DNA of 64,000 bases from DT-110 sp964342305 (GTDB lineage Bacteria; Bacteroidota; Bacteroidia; Chitinophagales; Saprospiraceae), in NCBI GenBank assembly GCA_964342305.1, contig CAYFGK010000011.1, positions 1 through 64,000 of the forward strand. Reading direction: 5' to 3'. The position numbers and the translations under genes are program-made. Each line of letters begins with the position of its first letter. The stretch's first letter is position 1. This document shows, one piece after another, positions 61,482 to 64,000 of the stretch. The notes below the pieces were generated by a model. It searched no databases. It had not been told where the DNA came from and saw only the letters and a program-made list of their open reading frames with translations.

Positions 61482-62384
61482 ATGCTCTGGGGTATCGACC
61501 TGGGAGGAACAAAAATTGAAGGTGTCGTACTAAAAAGTGCGGCCCAGCCTGACGTACTCGCCCGTCTGCGCGTCAACACCGAAGCCGATCAAGGCTACGA
61601 ACACGTCATTCAGCGAGTTGGTCATTTGATCGATCTTTTGAAAAAGGAAACCGGAACCACTCCGCACACAATCGGAATGGGTACCCCGGGGGCTATTGAT
61701 CCGCCAACCGGGTTGCTCAAGAACAGCAATTCCATTGTACTCAACCACAAACCATTCCATAAAGATCTGGAGAAAAACCTGGGATATTCTTTTATTCTGG
61801 CCAATGATGCCAATTGTTTTGCAATGGCGGAAACACGAATGGGTATTGTTCCGGATCACGTGGAAAACCCACGCCTCACCTTTGGTGTCATCATGGGCAC
61901 CGGCGTTGGCGGAGGTATCGTGATCAATGGTCAGGTGCACGGCGGCTTGCAGGGAATCGGTGGTGAATGGGGGCATTCTTTTCTCGATGAGAGTGGAGCC
62001 GAATGCTACTGCGGTAATAAAGGGTGTGTGGAGACCATCATCTCCGGACCTTTTTTGCAGCGGTATTACCACAGCCTGAGTGGCACGGAACGCAAATTAA
62101 AAGACATTGTCCAACGCCACCGTGACGGGGTCGACCCTCACGCTTCGGCAACTATGGAACGACTACTTCATTTCTTTGGAAAGGGCATTGCCAATTTGGT
62201 CAATATTCTCGACCCCGATGCCATCATTATTGGTGGTGGTGTAGGCAATATTGAGGAGCTTTATACCGAAGGAGTGGAAAGGGTCAAATCCTTTGTATTC
62301 AATCCGCGATTGGATACGCCGATTCTGCGCCCAAAACTGGGCGATAGTGCGGGCGTTTTCGGCGCAGCATTCCTCACAGCCTAG
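61482..62384 (+). CDS. ROK-family sugar kinase
   Basis: A 300-residue ROK protein without the DNA-binding domain, so a kinase. ATP site DLGGTK at 5-10, GMGTPGAIDP, then GTGVGGGIVINGQVHGG and the zinc motif GHSFLDESGAECYCGNKGCVE near 164-185. Probably phosphorylates glucose or N-acetylglucosamine. Single gene, with a 551-bp gap after it. Confidence 0.9.
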   Translation: MLWGIDLGGTKIEGVVLKSAAQPDVLARLRVNTEADQGYEHVIQRVGHLIDLLKKETGTTPHTIGMGTPGAIDPPTGLLKNSNSIVLNHKPFHKDLEKNLGYSFILANDANCFAMAETRMGIVPDHVENPRLTFGVIMGTGVGGGIVINGQVHGGLQGIGGEWGHSFLDESGAECYCGNKGCVETIISGPFLQRYYHSLSGTERKLKDIVQRHRDGVDPHASATMERLLHFFGKGIANLVNILDPDAIIIGGGVGNIEELYTEGVERVKSFVFNPRLDTPILRPKLGDSAGVFGAAFLTA

Positions 62385-62694
62385 TTTTTTGACACCCAAC
62401 AAACCTCATGCTTAGACATCCATTGTCTGTTGGTAGACGAATCCTCGTATTTCGGCATTATTTTCTAAACCCAATCGTGCAACTACTTATATTGGCAGGT
62501 GTCATTGTTGATGAAAGCTTCATTTCATACGAAATATGCCCGAAAAACTACTTATTGTAGGATGTACACAAAACAAAAGAGGAGGAAAGCAAGTTAAAAG
62601 GGTAAGATTTTTCGAAAGCTAGCGAGTTGTTCGGGACAGAACAACTCCTCCACATAGCTCAAAAAAGTTTTTTCATACTAATCCATTTTTAGTG
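62385..62694 (+). other. Gap with a possible short structured transcript
   Basis: After the ROK gene no protein gene is supportable. A hairpin GAGTTGTTC/GAACAACTC with a 6-nt loop (62624-62647) and GGAGG/CCTCC pairing around it precede a strong terminator at 62695-62729, so a structured RNA could end there. No known RNA family was recognised. Confidence 0.3.
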
Positions 62695-62729
62695 GTTGCC
62701 GTGCGTGTTACGTGCGGCAACTTTTTTTT
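62695..62729 (+). terminator. Strong intrinsic terminator
   Basis: GTTGCCGTGCGT pairs with ACGTGCGGCAAC (12 bp, two G-T pairs) across a 3-nt loop, followed by eight T. Confidence 0.8.
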
Positions 62730-62761
62730 GGTAGTCCAACAAGGTCCCGCCTACCAAAAAA

Positions 62762-62801
62762 GGGAGTTTCTAAGGGCTCACTAGTTCCTTACGTAACTCC
62801 C
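62762..62801. repeat. Long-loop hairpin (7-bp arms)
   Basis: GGGAGTT and AACTCCC with a 26-nt loop; a weak relative of the long-loop hairpins. Confidence 0.4.
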
Positions 62802-62875
62802 GTGTAAACCCAATGTATAACTTTTCTCAATTCTAAAAAAATCATATCCCCCACTGGCCATTTTGTTACAAATAA

Positions 62876-62911
62876 AAACCGGCTGTTTTACGATCGTAAA
62901 ACAGCCGGTTT
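62876..62911. terminator. Perfect 36-bp palindrome
   Basis: AAACCGGCTGTTTTACGA followed by its exact reverse complement, 25 bp past the stop of the minus-strand outer-membrane protein gene. Likely its terminator hairpin. Confidence 0.6.
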
Positions 62912-62936
62912 GGCGTAAATGGGGAACCGGAATATT

Positions 62937-64000
62937 TTACCAGCCGGGGACAATATTGACCCCAAACGTAAAGGGAATATCGGTACCCAACGGTTTGGCG
63001 TAATATGGTTCCACGATCAGGGCTCCAAAAACATTTGCCCGAAGCGAAACACCCGCCGTGAGAACGGGCTTGGCATCTGAAAATCCAGAAAGATTGTTGT
63101 CGGTATCGAATTGCTCAAAATCATTCCACACCAATCCGCCATCCACAAAGAAGTTCAGATCAGAAAACAAAAACCCGGATTTGATCAGGGCCAACTGCTT
63201 GGGCCCCGAGAAGGGAATCCGGATCTCCAGATTGGAAATGAACATTTTGGAACCGAACAAATTGTCGTCGGTAATTTCACCAGTAACCTGCAAATCTTCT
63301 CGTGCCTGCGCTCCCAGTCCGCGGACGAACCAGGGACTACCTACGTAATACGGGAAAAATACATCGGCATCTTCACCGTACCGGCCCAGGTGCATGGCCC
63401 GGAAAGCAAACCCAATTGGTTTATAGAAGCGGTAGATACGGTAGTCGAGATACGGACTGGTATAATTGAATTCACCAAAGTACTGGCGGGCCCCGAAACG
63501 GAATCGCTGACCGTTCAGTGGTGCGGTCATACCAAAGGAGGAATTATCGCCGACAAAAGCAGCGCCAACGCTACCCAATGCGAATCCCTGGGCGTAAATA
63601 TCGTTGGGGTTATTGTTCTCTACCCGGTCACGTTCCTGGAATGCCAGACCTCCGAAACTATTGTAATAATTGGAGAAAAGGGTCGTCGATGAACTGTAGT
63701 AGGACAGATCAACGTCGGCTTCCACCCGCAGGGTTGTTGAAAATGGATACTGCGTAAAGAGCGATACCTTATCTTCAAAAATGCGGTTAACCGCAAAATC
63801 CCATCGCTCGTAAAGACCCAGGCCACCACAGTCTTCGCAGGGTAGTGTGTCGAGGCCCGCAAAGCCACCGCCAGTCTGGCGGAAGGGAATATGCGACAGG
63901 GAAGCACCCCAGTTTAACTGGCGCTTGCGGTTGATATAAGCTACTGACCCACCAAAATCCTGAATTTCACCGTTAAGTGCGGCACTGATGTAAAATTGGT
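62937..64000 (-). CDS. Outer-membrane beta-barrel protein, C-terminal part
   Basis: At least 354 residues; the frame is open to the window edge, so the start lies beyond it. The sequence alternates strands and turns (YISAALNGEIQDFGGSVAYI, RKRQLNWGASLSHIPFR) and ends in a BamA-like barrel (FISNLEIRIPFSGPKQLAL, NFFVDGGLVWND, VEPYYAKPLG) with a terminal aromatic residue (Trp). It resembles C-terminal barrels of TolB/peptidase-like surface proteins of Bacteroidota. The N-terminal domain, and so the function, is not visible. Confidence 0.75.
   Translation of the reverse strand, partial: QFYISAALNGEIQDFGGSVAYINRKRQLNWGASLSHIPFRQTGGGFAGLDTLPCEDCGGLGLYERWDFAVNRIFEDKVSLFTQYPFSTTLRVEADVDLSYYSSSTTLFSNYYNSFGGLAFQERDRVENNNPNDIYAQGFALGSVGAAFVGDNSSFGMTAPLNGQRFRFGARQYFGEFNYTSPYLDYRIYRFYKPIGFAFRAMHLGRYGEDADVFFPYYVGSPWFVRGLGAQAREDLQVTGEITDDNLFGSKMFISNLEIRIPFSGPKQLALIKSGFLFSDLNFFVDGGLVWNDFEQFDTDNNLSGFSDAKPVLTAGVSLRANVFGALIVEPYYAKPLGTDIPFTFGVNIVPGW

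Noticed and set aside
62408..62560. A 50-codon ORF, and an overlapping 28-codon ORF at 62536-62622 starting MPEKLLIVGCTQNKRGG
   Set aside because: Neither has a recognisable domain or start signal. The second faintly recalls the start of DUF6884-type proteins but stops at once.

Overview
The window looks like a chromosomal segment of a Bacteroidota bacterium with about 50-55% GC, probably of the Saprospiria/Lewinella type; that placement is inference. The evidence is a type IX secretion (T9SS) C-terminal sorting domain, DUF1800/DUF1501 and DUF5916 proteins, tricorn-like S41 and Bacteroidota-style lipoproteins, TAnnTTTG promoter boxes, starts that mostly lack Shine-Dalgarno sequences, and an IleRS of the KMSKR type. 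No rRNA, tRNA, CRISPR array, transposase or prophage gene was recognised.

Layout. 0-2.1 kb: a MacB/FtsX-type ABC exporter (minus strand). 2.1-6.1 kb: ileS behind a 700-bp leader that holds an Ile-rich mini-ORF and an intrinsic terminator. 6.2-12.1 kb: a visibly AT-richer accessory stretch with a secreted propeller-like protein, a secreted small protein paired with a transmembrane LuxR regulator, an HExxH lipoprotein and a Fic protein, all bracketed by hairpin repeats. 12.4-15 kb: clpB. 15.5-22.7 kb (plus strand): a DUF1800/DUF1501 pair, an orphan trpF, and two overlapping M20 hydrolases. 22.7-24.5 kb: TetR/SDR module with GGAAC-N4-GTTCC operators and a decayed T9SS-tail fragment. 24.6-33 kb (minus): molybdenum-cofactor genes mobA, moaC, moeA and moaA with a YdeP/FdhF-type molybdoenzyme and an esterase; moaD lies apart at 38.7 kb, and moaE is not in the window. 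33.5-35.7 kb: arsR-arsC-acr3. 36-49.4 kb: two DUF5916 outer-membrane proteins, an MltD-like transglycosylase, an NAD-dependent reductase, a tricorn-like protease, and an SCP2 protein. 49.8-53.8 kb: a 1,348-residue protein built like eukaryotic soluble adenylyl cyclase (two cyclase domains, ATPase, TPRs). 53.8-62.4 kb: GHL10 lipoprotein, an HTTM membrane-protein operon, a cyanophycinase-like S51 protein, leucyl aminopeptidase and a ROK kinase. 62.9 kb to the end: the C-terminal beta-barrel of an outer-membrane protein that continues past the window.

The most unusual content is between the genes. (1) The ileS leader has every part of a ribosome-mediated attenuator: a 16-residue peptide with six Ile, an alternative pairing arm and a terminator. 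(2) A tiny motif, an A/T-tract beside GCTTTCGC, GGCTTTCGCC or GCCTTTCGGC (a 2-3 bp stem with a GAAA or TTTC loop), occurs at least 17 times in 64 kb, in genes and between them. (3) Many gaps hold exact 7-bp-period arrays whose unit changes without loss of phase. (4) A MITE-like three-hairpin element and several hairpin families with 33-39-nt loops recur. (5) Very long perfect palindromes sit just after stop codons and probably act as terminators. All folding and copy-number statements come from reading by eye, not from computation.
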